64,000 nt of DNA from CAVTPU01 sp963736695 (GCA_963736695.1 CAVTPU010000004.1:2976001-3040000); one strand, 5' to 3'. Shown: positions 8,955-20,531, numbered from the stretch's first letter. A program made the numbers and translations. The notes: generated by a model from the sequence alone, not told the origin.

Positions 8955-11618
8955 ATGCTCAACGATGCACCGGGCAACGCCGCAGCCGGCGAAGAACCGA
9001 CTGACGCGCCGCCCGCGACCACCCCGGCTCGACGCACTCGGCGTCGGGCCACCGCCAGCACCGAGACGACCTCGGGCTCGAGCGAGTCGACCGCCGAACA
9101 CGCCCCCGCCACAGAACTGGCAGCAGGCGAATCGGCAACCACCGCAGCGGCGCCGACCCGTCGACGCCGTCGCTCGGCAGCGACTCAAGACAGCGCCACG
9201 CCCGCCGCTGCCACGCCCGTAGACCCGCCGGCCGACGCCGAGCCGAAGCCCACCCGATCGCGGCGCCGAGCCGCTGCAGCGCCCGCTGCGTCGCCCGCCG
9301 CCGAGCCGGTCGCCGAGACCCCAGCGACGCAGGACGAGGCGGCTGACGGCGAACCGACGACGGGCCGCAGCACAACCCGCAGATCACGTCGAACTGTGAC
9401 CACCACGGCGGTGGTCTTCATGGCACCGCCGGAGCCGGAGCGAGATGAGCCGGCCGCAGAACCAGTCGTCGACCAGCCGCCGCCCCGAACCACCCGCGCC
9501 CGGGGCCAGAAGCGAGCCGCTGCGGCCGAGCCCGTGTCGCAGCCGGCGCAGGTCGAGTCGGCCGAGCCCGTCGTCGAGCCGGCCGAGGGCGAGACTGCCC
9601 GGCCGAGCCGCCGTCGGCGGGGGCGCCGAGTTGAGGCCACGGCACCCGAGCCGGTCGTGGAGCCGCCCGCTGAGGAGTCTGACGAGGAGTCTGACGAGGA
9701 CGAGTTCGACAGCGCGGGTCGCCGGCGTCGTCGACGGGGACGGCGGGGTCGGGGGCGGGGCAAAGGCACCTTCGACGGTGCCGATGAGGACTCCTCAGAC
9801 GAGGAGGAAGCGGCCGACGAGGAGCCAGCCGAGGACGAAGACGAGCCGCTGACCCGGCGTCGGCGTCGGCGTCGGCGCCGCGGCGCGGGTGAGGTCGAGC
9901 CGGTCGCCGACGACGGCGTGGTGACGGTCGTCAAGATCCGTGAGCCGCGGCCCAGCAGGGACGAAGTCCAAGGGGTGAGCGGCTCAACCCGGCTGGAGGC
10001 GAAGCGGCAACGTCGGCGCGACGGCCGGGAACAGCGGCGAACCCGCCCGCCGATCCTGTCCGAGTCGGAGTTTTTGGCCCGCCGGGAAGCGGTGGACCGG
10101 GTGATGGTGGTCCGGCAGTCGGGCGACCGCACCCAGGTGGCGGTTCTGGAAGACGGCATCCTGGTCGAGCACTATGTCACCAGGCAGACCTCGTCGAGCA
10201 TCGTCGGCAACGTCTATCTCGGCAAGGTGCAGAACGTCCTGCCGAGCATGGAGGCGGCATTCGTCGACATCGGTCGAGGGCGCAACGCGGTGCTCTACGC
10301 CGGCGAGGTCAATTGGGACAGCACCGGGCTCGAGGGTCGAGCTCGCTCGATCGAGCACGCCCTGCGGTCGGGTGAGTCGGTGCTGGTGCAGGTGACCAAG
10401 GATCCGATCGGGCACAAAGGCGCCCGACTGACCAGCCATATCGCGCTCTCCGGGCGGCACTTGGTCTATGTTCCCAACGGACACGCCTCGGGCATCTCCC
10501 GCAAACTCTCCGATGTGGAACGTCGCCGGCTGCGGGACGTGCTGAAAAACCTCGTGCCCGACGGTGCCGGAGTGATCGTGCGGACGGCGGCTGAGGGCGC
10601 GTCCGAAGACGAGCTGGCCCGCGATGTGACGCGGCTTCAGGCCCAGTGGGACGAGATTCGCTCCAAGGTCTCGTCCGGCGGCGCGCCGGTGCTGCTCTCT
10701 GCCGAGCCGGATCTGCTCATTCGGGTGGTCCGCGATCTGTTCAATGAGGACTTCCGCGAAGTCGTGATTGAAGGCGCCGACGCGTACGAACAGGTTGAGG
10801 GCTATCTGTCGTATGTCTCGCCGGACCTCGTTGGTCGCATTCGCCGGCATGCCGGCACGGCGGACGTCTTCGCTCAATGGCGCATCGATGAGCAGATCCT
10901 CAAGGGACTCGACCGGAAGGTTTATCTGCCCTCCGGTGGGCACTTGGTGATCGACCGCACCGAAGCGATGACGGTTGTCGACGTCAACACCGGCAAATAC
11001 ACCGGTGCCGGTGGCAATCTCGAAGAGACCGTCACTCGCAACAACCTGGAGGCCGCTGAGGAGATCGTGCGGCAGCTGCGGTTGCGCGACATCGGCGGCA
11101 TTGTCGTCATCGACTTCATCGACATGGTGCTGGAGTCGAACCGCGAGTTGGTGCTGCGCCGGTTAACAGAGTGCCTCGGCCGGGATCGAACCAAACACCA
11201 GGTGACGGAGATCACGTCGCTGGGGTTGGTTCAGATGACCCGCAAGCGCATCGGGCAGGGCCTTGTCGAGGCCTTCAGCGAAGCCTGTGACCACTGCAAG
11301 GGACGTGGCCTGATCATCCACACCGAACCGGTGTCGGACCGTCCCCGTAACATCGTGGCGGAGAAGGTCCGAGCGGTGGCCGCCTCTACCCGCGACGGCT
11401 CCGACGCCGATAACGAGCCGGAGGCGAGCCTGTCGGGCAGCGAAGAAGTCGATTCCGCGGTTGATGAACTCGCTGCGGTCGTCGACGATCTGCAACCAGA
11501 GCCCGGGTTGGCCGATGACGGTGAGTCGGGTGACCGTGAAGCAGAGTCTGATGAGACCGACGGGTCGGTGCGCCGACGGACCCGGCGCGGAAGCTCACGC
11601 AGACGTACCCGTCCATAA
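8955..11618 (+). CDS. rne: Ribonuclease E/G
   Basis: A single-strand endoribonuclease for mRNA decay and rRNA/tRNA processing. With the ATG at 8955 (GGAGAA eight bases upstream) it has 887 residues. The first 350 or so residues are low-complexity Ala/Pro/Arg/Glu with blocks of consecutive Arg and acidic residues, typical of actinobacterial RNase E. An S1 RNA-binding domain spans about residues 380-465. The catalytic magnesium-binding aspartates are D676 (DVNTGKY) and D720 (VVIDFIDM), equivalent to E. coli D303 and D346. The zinc-link cysteines are C778 and C781 (CDHCKGRG). An acidic/Arg tail follows. The frame remains open to a TTG at 8850, which is less likely. Confidence 0.95.
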   Translation: MLNDAPGNAAAGEEPTDAPPATTPARRTRRRATASTETTSGSSESTAEHAPATELAAGESATTAAAPTRRRRRSAATQDSATPAAATPVDPPADAEPKPTRSRRRAAAAPAASPAAEPVAETPATQDEAADGEPTTGRSTTRRSRRTVTTTAVVFMAPPEPERDEPAAEPVVDQPPPRTTRARGQKRAAAAEPVSQPAQVESAEPVVEPAEGETARPSRRRRGRRVEATAPEPVVEPPAEESDEESDEDEFDSAGRRRRRRGRRGRGRGKGTFDGADEDSSDEEEAADEEPAEDEDEPLTRRRRRRRRRGAGEVEPVADDGVVTVVKIREPRPSRDEVQGVSGSTRLEAKRQRRRDGREQRRTRPPILSESEFLARREAVDRVMVVRQSGDRTQVAVLEDGILVEHYVTRQTSSSIVGNVYLGKVQNVLPSMEAAFVDIGRGRNAVLYAGEVNWDSTGLEGRARSIEHALRSGESVLVQVTKDPIGHKGARLTSHIALSGRHLVYVPNGHASGISRKLSDVERRRLRDVLKNLVPDGAGVIVRTAAEGASEDELARDVTRLQAQWDEIRSKVSSGGAPVLLSAEPDLLIRVVRDLFNEDFREVVIEGADAYEQVEGYLSYVSPDLVGRIRRHAGTADVFAQWRIDEQILKGLDRKVYLPSGGHLVIDRTEAMTVVDVNTGKYTGAGGNLEETVTRNNLEAAEEIVRQLRLRDIGGIVVIDFIDMVLESNRELVLRRLTECLGRDRTKHQVTEITSLGLVQMTRKRIGQGLVEAFSEACDHCKGRGLIIHTEPVSDRPRNIVAEKVRAVAASTRDGSDADNEPEASLSGSEEVDSAVDELAAVVDDLQPEPGLADDGESGDREAESDETDGSVRRRTRRGSSRRRTRP

Positions 11619-11783
11619 CACTGCGCAGCGTCGTTATCCGCTCGCCCATGGAGACGATCGGGTGGGCGGGTAACGGTCGCGTCTCTGTGCGGTGCAGAAT
11701 CGGTCACCAGCGTGCGAGCGGGTCGATGAGGCGCATAGGCTCTGCACGACTATTGATCACCATGTGGACTGTGGAGGCTCTCG

Positions 11784-12287
11784 ATGCGACGAGTGTGGGT
11801 GGTGGCCGTCGCGACGGCCGCTGTCTTCGGCACCACGGCGTGCACTGACGCGGCCCCGGCCGCGGCACCTCAGCCGAGCGTGAGTGCGACCGCCAGTGGC
11901 GGCGCGACCCCGCCCGCCACGACCGCTCCGCCCTCACCGGGCGATCCGGCCGCCACGAACAAGGGATGCGCCTCGGCCGCCACGATCATGTCCACAGGCA
12001 CGAAGTTCTTCAACGACCGCATCACCGAGTTGGAGAAGGCCGCAGCCAAGGGAGATCAACAGGGGATGGTCGCCGCAGCCGAGGCCATCAATAAGAGATT
12101 CACCGAGATGGGCACCGGGCTCTCCGCGCTCGCCCGCACCGAGGTGAGTTCGGGTCTCAAGACCGCTCTGACCAAGGGCGCCGCCGCGCTGACCGAGATT
12201 CCTTCGGCTTCGTACGGCGGAGTCACCTCCGACATTCGCAAGCGGCTCGCCGACATAAAGGCCTCGCTCGACAAGGCCTGCCACTAA
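11784..12287 (+). CDS. Putative secreted lipoprotein
   Basis: A 167-residue protein with a short positively charged start, a hydrophobic segment and a weak lipobox (GTTAC, Cys20). A Pro/Ala/Thr/Ser linker of about 35 residues follows. The mature domain is alpha-helical, about 110 residues, with a cysteine near each end (GCASAA and KACH), probably disulfide-bonded outside the cell. GTGGAGG lies seven bases before the ATG. I do not recognise the family; it lies between RNase E and the rplU-rpmA operon and appears monocistronic. Confidence 0.7.
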   Translation: MRRVWVVAVATAAVFGTTACTDAAPAAAPQPSVSATASGGATPPATTAPPSPGDPAATNKGCASAATIMSTGTKFFNDRITELEKAAAKGDQQGMVAAAEAINKRFTEMGTGLSALARTEVSSGLKTALTKGAAALTEIPSASYGGVTSDIRKRLADIKASLDKACH

Positions 12288-12337
12288 AGACCCATCCGCC
12301 TCGGGTGTGTCGAGACGGGTGGCAGCCAGGGGCGGTT

Positions 12338-12365
12338 TTGGCTCAGCCCGCCGATGGCGTAAGCT
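12338..12365 (+). promoter_or_regulatory. Candidate promoter for rplU-rpmA
   Basis: TTGGCT at 12338-12343 and TAAGCT at 12360-12365 are separated by 16 bases, a fair match to a housekeeping sigma promoter. They lie 139 bases upstream of the rplU ATG, leaving a leader of about 130 nt. This is sequence resemblance only. Confidence 0.3.
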
Positions 12366-12503
12366 TCTTAATCGGCGCACCTCATGCGCCCAGCTTCTGC
12401 GTGCCACTGGCTGCTAACGTCGATTCACGTGACCGGCGCCTCGCACCCCAGTCCAAACGCAGATCCATTCGTTGTCGCACACCAAGACAGGAGTCCGCGT
12501 CCG

Positions 12504-12821
12504 ATGTACGCGATCGTCAAGACCGGCGGCAAGCAGTACAGGGTCGCTGAGGGCGACGTGATCGAGGTCGAGAAGCTCGCCGGTGCGCCCGGCGACGCGG
12601 TGACGCTGCCCGCGGTGCTGCTCGTCGACGGCGACCGACCTGGTGACCGACGCCGGCGTCGCTGGCCGCGGTCGCGGTGACCGCCGAGGTCGTCGCGCAC
12701 ACCAAGGGTCCCGAAGATCCGGATTCACAAGTTCAAGAACAAGACCGGTTACCACAAGCGTCAGGGCCACCGTCAGCCGCTGACCCAGGTCAAGGTCACC
12801 GGCATCTCCAGCGGGAAGTAG
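12504..12821 (+). CDS. rplU: Ribosomal protein bL21 (frame broken by three single-base insertions)
   Basis: The start [18 protein letters not shown] is typical bL21, a 23S rRNA-binding protein of the large subunit. As given, the frame breaks. Removing one extra base near each of 12636, 12661 and 12713 restores a continuous 104-residue protein ending in [10 protein letters not shown] at the TAG 12819-12821, the normal family length. AGGAG at 12488-12492 precedes the ATG. It is followed ten bases later by the intact rpmA. Since bL21 is a highly conserved core protein and every lesion is a single base, sequence error is more likely than real decay. Confidence 0.88.
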
Positions 12822-12831
12822 GCGCGCAAGC

Positions 12832-13092
12832 ATGGCTCACAAAAAGGGTGCGTCCAGCTCGCGTAACGGTCGCGACTCCGCGGCCCAGCGGCTCGGCGTC
12901 AAGCGTTTCGGCGGCCAGGTGGTCAACGCTGGCGAGATCATCATCCGGCAGCGTGGCACCAAGTTCCACCCCGGCGACCTGGTCGGACGCGGCGGCGACG
13001 ACACGCTGTTCGCTCTCGCCGCCGGCGCGGTGCAGTTCGGTATCAAGCGCGGCCGCAAGGTCATCAACATCGTCCCGTCCGTGGCGAGCTGA
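12832..13092 (+). CDS. rpmA: Ribosomal protein bL27
   Basis: An intact 86-residue bL27 (MAHKKGASSSRNGRDS start, GTKFHPGDLVGRGGDDTLFA core). Its N-terminal tail reaches the peptidyl-transferase centre of the 50S subunit. It is co-transcribed with rplU and followed by a strong hairpin before obgE. It carries no frameshift although the genes on both sides do. Confidence 0.97.
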   Translation: MAHKKGASSSRNGRDSAAQRLGVKRFGGQVVNAGEIIIRQRGTKFHPGDLVGRGGDDTLFALAAGAVQFGIKRGRKVINIVPSVAS

Positions 13093-13120
13093 GCGCGACG
13101 CCAGCTGACCAAGGGCGTGA

Positions 13121-13155
13121 ACGGCGGGTCGGGGCCAGCTGCCCCGACCCGCCGT
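13121..13155 (+). terminator. Hairpin terminator after rpmA
   Basis: Perfect 15-bp inverted repeat (13121-13135 and 13141-13155) with a 5-nt loop CAGCT, very GC-rich, 28 bases after the rpmA stop and 36 bases before the obgE start. There is no run of T, as is common for actinobacterial terminators. It could end or attenuate transcription from rplU-rpmA into obgE. Confidence 0.7.
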
Positions 13156-13191
13156 CGTGTGTATCGCGAACATGGAGAGGACGAGGCGTCA

Positions 13192-14622
13192 ATGACCAGT
13201 TTCGTTGACCGGGTCGTCGCTGCACGTGCAGGCCGGCAACGGCGGTCATGGCTGTGTCTCGATCCACCGGGAGAAGTTCAAGCCCCTCGGCGGGCCGGAC
13301 GGCGGCGATGGCGGCGCACGGCGGCAGCATCGTCCTTGATAGTCGACCCCGGCGTGCACACCCTGCTCGACTTCCACTTCCGGGCCCGCACGTCAAGGCC
13401 GACAACGGCAAGGGCGGCGCGGGCTCCAACCGCGACGGCGCCAACGGTGCCGACCTGCGACTGCGCGGTGCCCGACGGCACCGTGGTGCAGACCGTCGAC
13501 GGCGAGGTGATCGTCGACCTGGTCGGCGCCGGCACCTCGTACGAGATCGCCCACGGCGGTCGCGGTGGTCGGGGCAACGCCGTCGCTGGCCAACACCCGT
13601 CGCCGGGCGCCGGGCTTCGCCGAGCTGGGCGAGCCGGGCGACGAGCTGGACGTCGTGCTGGAGCTCAAGAGCGTCGCCGATGTCGGCCTGGTCGGGTTTC
13701 CCGTCGGCCGGCAAGTCGTCGCTGATCGCGGTGATCTCTGCGGCCCGGCCGAAGATCGCCGACTATCCGTTCACGACGCTGGTGCCCAACCTCGGCGTGG
13801 TGCGGGCCGGCGACGACTCCTTCGTCGTCGCCGACGTGCCCGGCCTGATCCCGGGGGCGGCCACCGGCAAGGGACTGGGGCTGGAGTTCCTCCGCCACAT
13901 CGAGCGATGCGCGGTGCTGGCCCACGTCGTCGACTGCGCGACGCTGGAGCCGGGCCGCGACCCGGTCGCCGACATCGACGCGATCGAGGCCGAGCTCGCC
14001 GCGTACGGCGGGCTCGAGGACCGTCCTCGTGTCGTGGTCGCTCAACAAGGTCGACGTGCCGGACGCGCGCGATCTCGCCGAGATCGTGCACGACGACCTC
14101 GCCGCGCGGGGTTGGCCGATCTTCGAGGTGAGCGCGGTGACGCACGAAGGGTCGCGGGAGCTGATCTTCGCGTTGGCGCAGCATCGTCGCGCAGGCACCG
14201 GGCCGACGCGCCGAGCCCCGAGCCGACCCGGATCGTCGTGCGCCCGACGCCGGTCGACGACATGCGGCTTCACCATCGACCGCAAGACCCCGACGGAACT
14301 TTCGTCGTGCACGGTGCGAAGCCCGAGCGATGGGTGCGGCAGACCAACTTCGACAACGACGAGGCGGTCGGCTATCTCGCCGACCGGCTGGCTCGCCTCG
14401 GCGTCGAGGAGAGCCTGACGAAGGCCGGCGCCGAACCAGGCTGCCTGGTGCGCATCGGCGACGCGCGAGTTCGACTGGCAGCCCATGGTGGAGGCCGGCG
14501 TCGATGTCGTGCTCGGGCAGCGAGGCACGGATAACCGGCTGGGCCAACGATCGTCGAGACCGTCTGCGGCGCAACGACTGGCCGCGCGTAAGGCGCGTCG
14601 CCAACCGGGTGGGCAAGGCTAA
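13192..14622 (+). CDS. obgE: GTPase Obg (frame broken by about 14 single-base indels)
   Basis: The essential ribosome-assembly GTPase Obg/CgtA, recognised in pieces across all three plus frames. It shows the glycine-rich Obg fold (residues 1 to about 160), the G domain with the P-loop (GFPSAGKSSL after correction), DVPGLIPGA switch II and LNKVD (G4), then the C-terminal OCT domain. A continuous protein of about 472 residues requires removing about 13 single bases (near 13218, 13316, 13341, two at 13384-13387, 13467, 13584, 13699, 14039, 14182, 14204, 14262, 14463). It also requires adding one near 14288. The net change is a multiple of three and the reading ends at the TAA 14620-14622. The 330 bases encoding most of the G domain (13700-14030) are clean. 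GGAGAGGACGAGG precedes the ATG. Sequencing or assembly error is the likeliest cause. Confidence 0.85.
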
Positions 14623-14703
14623 CCTGCGACGGCCGGGAAGAAAGTCGGTGGGCACACCAGTCATGGCCTAGCCGCAGGGATAGCTGGCACGTAGGCTCAT
14701 TTG

Positions 14704-17237
<2,534 letters not shown>

Positions 17238-17241
<4 letters not shown>

Positions 17242-17831
17242 ACGGAAGTCGGCGGCGGGTCGGTCTCATGGGTGGGACCTTCGATCCGATTCATCACGGG
17301 CACCTAGTCGCGGCGAGCGAGGTCGCGGGGCTCTTCGCACTCGACGAGGTGGTCTTCGTGCCGACCGGGCAACCGTGGGAGAAGGCGGACTATCCGGTCA
17401 GTCCGGCGGAGGACCGCTATCTCATGACGGTCATCGCGACCGCGTCGAATCCCCGGTTCCAGGTGAGTCGTGTCGATGTGGACCGTCCGGGTCCTACATA
17501 TACCGTCGACACGTTGCGTGATCTGCGGCGTGAGCAGGGCCCGAACACCGACCTGTTCTTCATCACCGGGGCGGACGCCCTCGACCGGATCCTTTCGTGG
17601 AAGGACGCGGACCACGTCTTCGAGATGGCGCACTTCATCGGTGTCACCCGCCCCGGCTTCACGCTCTCCGACGAGCACCTGCCCGCCGACACGGTGAGCC
17701 TCGTCTCGGTGCCGGCGATGGCGATCTCGTCCACAGATTGTCGCGCGCGGGTCGCAGTCGGCCAGCCGATCTGGTATCTCGTGCCGGACGGAGTGGTGCA
17801 ATACATAGCAAAACGTAAGCTCTATCTCTGA
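17238..17831 (+). CDS. nadD: Nicotinate-nucleotide adenylyltransferase
   Basis: Converts nicotinate mononucleotide and ATP to deamido-NAD in NAD biosynthesis. A 197-residue nucleotidyltransferase with the HXGH-type motif (GGTFDPIHHGHLVAA) and the C-terminal ISSTDCRARV signature (usually ISSTxIR). It starts inside the pepN stop codon. The usual partner rsfS follows after 130 bases. Confidence 0.95.
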
Positions 17832-17961
17832 TCTCGCAATCAGTAATAAAAGTGAGATATCGCCCGCCATGCGGCCTGAGGCGGCGCACCGACGGCGGAA
17901 GTCATAAGCATGTTCGGGCGATTTCGTGAGACGCTAGAACTAGTCGAGGGAAGGGAGCCCC

Positions 17962-18366
17962 GTGCCGGCTTCAGAGCGTGCGCTGGAATTGGCGCTGGCG
18001 GCGGCGCAGGCCGCAGCCGACAAAAAGGCTGAGAACATCGTCATCGTTGACGTCGCGGACCAATTGGTCATTACCGACGCCTTCGTGATTGCGTCGGCGC
18101 CCAATGAACGTCAGGTGCAGGCGATCGTCGACGCGATCGAGGAGCAACTCGTCGCGTTGCCGGAGAAAGCGAAACCGGTCCGCCGCGAGGGCAACCGAAC
18201 CGGTCGTTGGGTGCTGCTCGACTACATTGATGTGGTCGTCCACGTGCAGCACACCGAGGAGCGGGAGTTCTATTCACTCGACCGGCTCTGGAAAGATTGC
18301 CCGCGTGTGCCGTTCGAAGACCTAGCCGATCAGGTCACCGACGGCGAGGCCCGCCTGGCGTCATGA
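17962..18366 (+). CDS. rsfS: Ribosomal silencing factor RsfS
   Basis: A 134-residue protein of the RsfS/Iojap family, which binds uL14 on the 50S subunit and blocks subunit joining in nutrient-poor or stationary conditions. The family core is clear: DQLVITDAFVIASAPNERQV, then GNRTGRWVLLDYIDVVVHV and REFYSLDRLWKD. The GTG start has GGAAGGGAG upstream. The stop overlaps the next ATG (ATGA). The position after nadD is conserved across actinobacteria. Confidence 0.94.
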   Translation: MPASERALELALAAAQAAADKKAENIVIVDVADQLVITDAFVIASAPNERQVQAIVDAIEEQLVALPEKAKPVRREGNRTGRWVLLDYIDVVVHVQHTEEREFYSLDRLWKDCPRVPFEDLADQVTDGEARLAS

Positions 18367-18959
18367 CCCAGGTCATCGTGTGGCGGCATGGCCGCACCGA
18401 GTGGAACGCCACCGGCCGGGTGCAGGGGCATTCTGATGTCGCACTCGATGAGATCGGATTGGCGCAGGCCGAGAGGGCGGCGCAGACCCTGGTCGCACGC
18501 AAACCGACGTTGATCATCGCAAGTGACCTTCGCCGGGCGGCGCGAACCGCGCAACCACTCGCCGACCTGACCGGTCTTCCGGTCGACGTCGATCCCCGCC
18601 TGCGCGAACGTCACTATGGTCCGTGGGAGGGGTTGGACCACACGCAGATCCAAGCCCAATTCCCCGATGACTACGCGCGGTGGGGGCGGTCGGAGCCGCT
18701 GCACAATCCGGAGATCGAGACGGTCGAGATGCTTGCTGAACGGGTCTGCGCAGCCTTGGAAGACGCTGCGAAACGCGCCGAAAACGGGCTCGTCGTCGTC
18801 GTCACCCACGGCGGCGCGGCTCGGGTCGGCTGTGCCCGGCTGCTCGGCTGGCCACCCGAGATCTGGCAGAGTTTCAGCGGGTTGCTCAACTGCCATCACA
18901 CCGAGCTGCGCCACAGCCACCGACGTGGCTGGCAGCTGCGGGCACATAATGTGCCGTGA
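18363..18959 (+). CDS. Histidine phosphatase family protein (phosphoglycerate-mutase-like)
   Basis: A 198-residue cytoplasmic enzyme with the RHG catalytic motif (VWRHGRTEWN, phospho-acceptor His at about residue 9), the second arginine and acid (LRERHYGPWEG) and the second histidine (VVVTHGGAARV). Family members downstream of rsfS in actinobacteria are annotated as GpmB-like or glucosyl-3-phosphoglycerate phosphatase. The substrate cannot be fixed from sequence. It is translationally coupled to rsfS. Confidence 0.88.
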   Translation: MTQVIVWRHGRTEWNATGRVQGHSDVALDEIGLAQAERAAQTLVARKPTLIIASDLRRAARTAQPLADLTGLPVDVDPRLRERHYGPWEGLDHTQIQAQFPDDYARWGRSEPLHNPEIETVEMLAERVCAALEDAAKRAENGLVVVVTHGGAARVGCARLLGWPPEIWQSFSGLLNCHHTELRHSHRRGWQLRAHNVP

Positions 18960-19032
18960 CGGGTGGGGAGTGCGATTCGGATCCCGCGTCGCCGGTGTGG
19001 AACCAGCACCGACGGCGTAACGTCCAACCGTT

Positions 19033-19527
19033 ATGACTACGCGTCGAAACGCCCGTCCGTCCAGCATCGCCGTCCGACGGTCGCTCTCCGGCCAGCAATT
19101 CGCACCCCAGCGGGGCAGGTTCGCCGCAGGAATCGCTGGCGGAGTCTTTTTCCTGGGCTTGATGGCCGGGTGTGCGACCGGCGGGCAGTCGCAATCACCA
19201 GGAGAGTCCGTGAGCGCAGAACCGAGCTCCGCGAGTTCGAGTCCACGCGATAACCCACAGCCGACGCTGCGGCCGACGACGCTGCCGTCGTCCGACAAGC
19301 CGACGACCGGTGCGGTGACCGTACGGGGCACAGTCGTTGAGGGCGTCGAGGGCGGCTGCATGCTGCTGCGGTCCGAGGGCGGCACGGATTATCTGCTGCT
19401 CGGAGGTGACCGGACGCTCATCGTCGCCGGCCGCAGCCTCGAGGTCGAGGGACAGCCGCAGCCCGGGCTCATGACAACCTGCCAGCAGGGCACCCCGTTT
19501 CAGGTGACCGCGATTCGATCCCGCTGA
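19033..19527 (+). CDS. Putative secreted lipoprotein
   Basis: A 164-residue protein with an unusually long basic N-region (about 31 residues, several Arg pairs), a hydrophobic segment and a good lipobox LMAGC (Cys47). A Ser/Pro/Thr linker follows, then a small beta-rich C-terminal domain of about 80 residues containing two cysteines (GGCMLL and MTTCQQG) that could form a disulfide. I do not recognise the family. It is 44 bases upstream of degV in the same direction. Confidence 0.65.
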   Translation: MTTRRNARPSSIAVRRSLSGQQFAPQRGRFAAGIAGGVFFLGLMAGCATGGQSQSPGESVSAEPSSASSSPRDNPQPTLRPTTLPSSDKPTTGAVTVRGTVVEGVEGGCMLLRSEGGTDYLLLGGDRTLIVAGRSLEVEGQPQPGLMTTCQQGTPFQVTAIRSR

Positions 19528-19571
19528 TCGCGCATCTGCCGGATGGCGACGAGATCGGTTACGGTGCCGGC

Positions 19572-20420
19572 ATGGCTGTGACAGTCGTGACCGATTCGAC
19601 CGCGTACCTCCCGGAGACCGTCGTGCGGGACAGGCGGCTCCACATTGTGCCGCTCACCGTCGCCGTCTCGGGTCTCGAAGGACGCGAAGGCATCGACATC
19701 AGCTCGGCGGATGTCGCACGGGCGCTCGGGGAACGTCGGGCCACCGTCACCACGTCGCGCCCTTCGCCGGCGCGGTTCGCCGAGGTCTATCGCGGCGTGC
19801 TGGACGGAGGTGCCGAAGGGATCGTCTCGGTTCACCTCTCCTCGCGACTGTCCGGAACCTATGAGGCGGCTGTCTTCGCCGCTGCGGAGTTCGGCGACGC
19901 GGTCGCAGTCGTCGATGCCCAGTCGGCGGGCATGTCGGTGGGTTTCGTCGCCTTGGCGGCGGCCGATGCGGCGGCCGCCGGAGGTTGTGTGGCCGAGGTC
20001 GCCGATGCGGCACGGGCCACTGTTGAGCACACGACGACGTTGTTCTATGTGGACACATTGGAATTTCTGCGCCGTGGGGGACGAATCGGAGCGGCTTCGG
20101 CGCTTGTCGGCACCGCCCTGTCGGTCAAACCGATTCTGCGCATCGCAGACGGTGAGGTGCTGCTGAGCGACAAGGTCCGAACCGCGAGCCGGGGATTGGC
20201 TCGGCTCGCCGATCTCACGGTGGAGGCGGCCGGCGACGGCGCGGTTGACATCGCCGTGCAGCACCTCGGCGCCGCACCACGGGCCATGTCGCTGCTCGAT
20301 GCCCTCATCGACCGCTTGGGCGATCGGCTTCACGCGCGCTATCTGGTCGAGGTCGGGGCGGTGGTCGCCGCGCACACCGGTCCGGGCGTCATCGGTGTCG
20401 CGTTGCACCGTCATCCCTAG
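19572..20420 (+). CDS. DegV family fatty-acid-binding protein
   Basis: A 282-residue DegV protein. Such proteins (FakB in firmicutes) hold a fatty acid for phosphorylation by FakA. The signature start VVTDSTAYLPE, the TSRPSPARF motif, the HLSSRLSGTYEAA loop and the YVDTLEFLRRGGRI segment are all present. No fakA is nearby. The ATG start is close behind the lipoprotein gene. Confidence 0.93.
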   Translation: MAVTVVTDSTAYLPETVVRDRRLHIVPLTVAVSGLEGREGIDISSADVARALGERRATVTTSRPSPARFAEVYRGVLDGGAEGIVSVHLSSRLSGTYEAAVFAAAEFGDAVAVVDAQSAGMSVGFVALAAADAAAAGGCVAEVADAARATVEHTTTLFYVDTLEFLRRGGRIGAASALVGTALSVKPILRIADGEVLLSDKVRTASRGLARLADLTVEAAGDGAVDIAVQHLGAAPRAMSLLDALIDRLGDRLHARYLVEVGAVVAAHTGPGVIGVALHRHP

Positions 20421-20452
20421 CGACGACGTCGGCTGAGATGACCGTCGGCATG

Positions 20453-20480
20453 TTGTCCACAGCGGGGCGAGTTATCCACA
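20453..20480 (+). promoter_or_regulatory. Pair of DnaA boxes upstream of comEA
   Basis: TTGTCCACA at 20453-20461 and TTATCCACA at 20472-20480 lie in the same orientation, 19 bases apart, in the gap between degV and comEA. Both match the DnaA-box consensus of high-GC actinomycetes and E. coli. They could let DnaA regulate the comEA operon or serve as titration sites. No AT-rich unwinding region or dnaA/dnaN is nearby, so this is not evidence of an origin. Confidence 0.5.
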
Positions 20481-20531
20481 GCTTGGTTCATGGCGAGGCT
20501 GTGGTGGTCACACCCGTCATAGCGTCGGCGG

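Noticed and set aside
12630..12720. Programmed ribosomal frameshifting in rplU
   Set aside because: Three separate one-base shifts in 80 bases with no slippery heptamer, in a family not known to use recoding, and the same kind of lesion in obgE, point to sequence error.
20421..20531. Possible replication origin because of two DnaA boxes
   Set aside because: Only two boxes, no AT-rich unwinding region and none of the usual neighbours (dnaA, dnaN, rpmH); better seen as regulatory sites.
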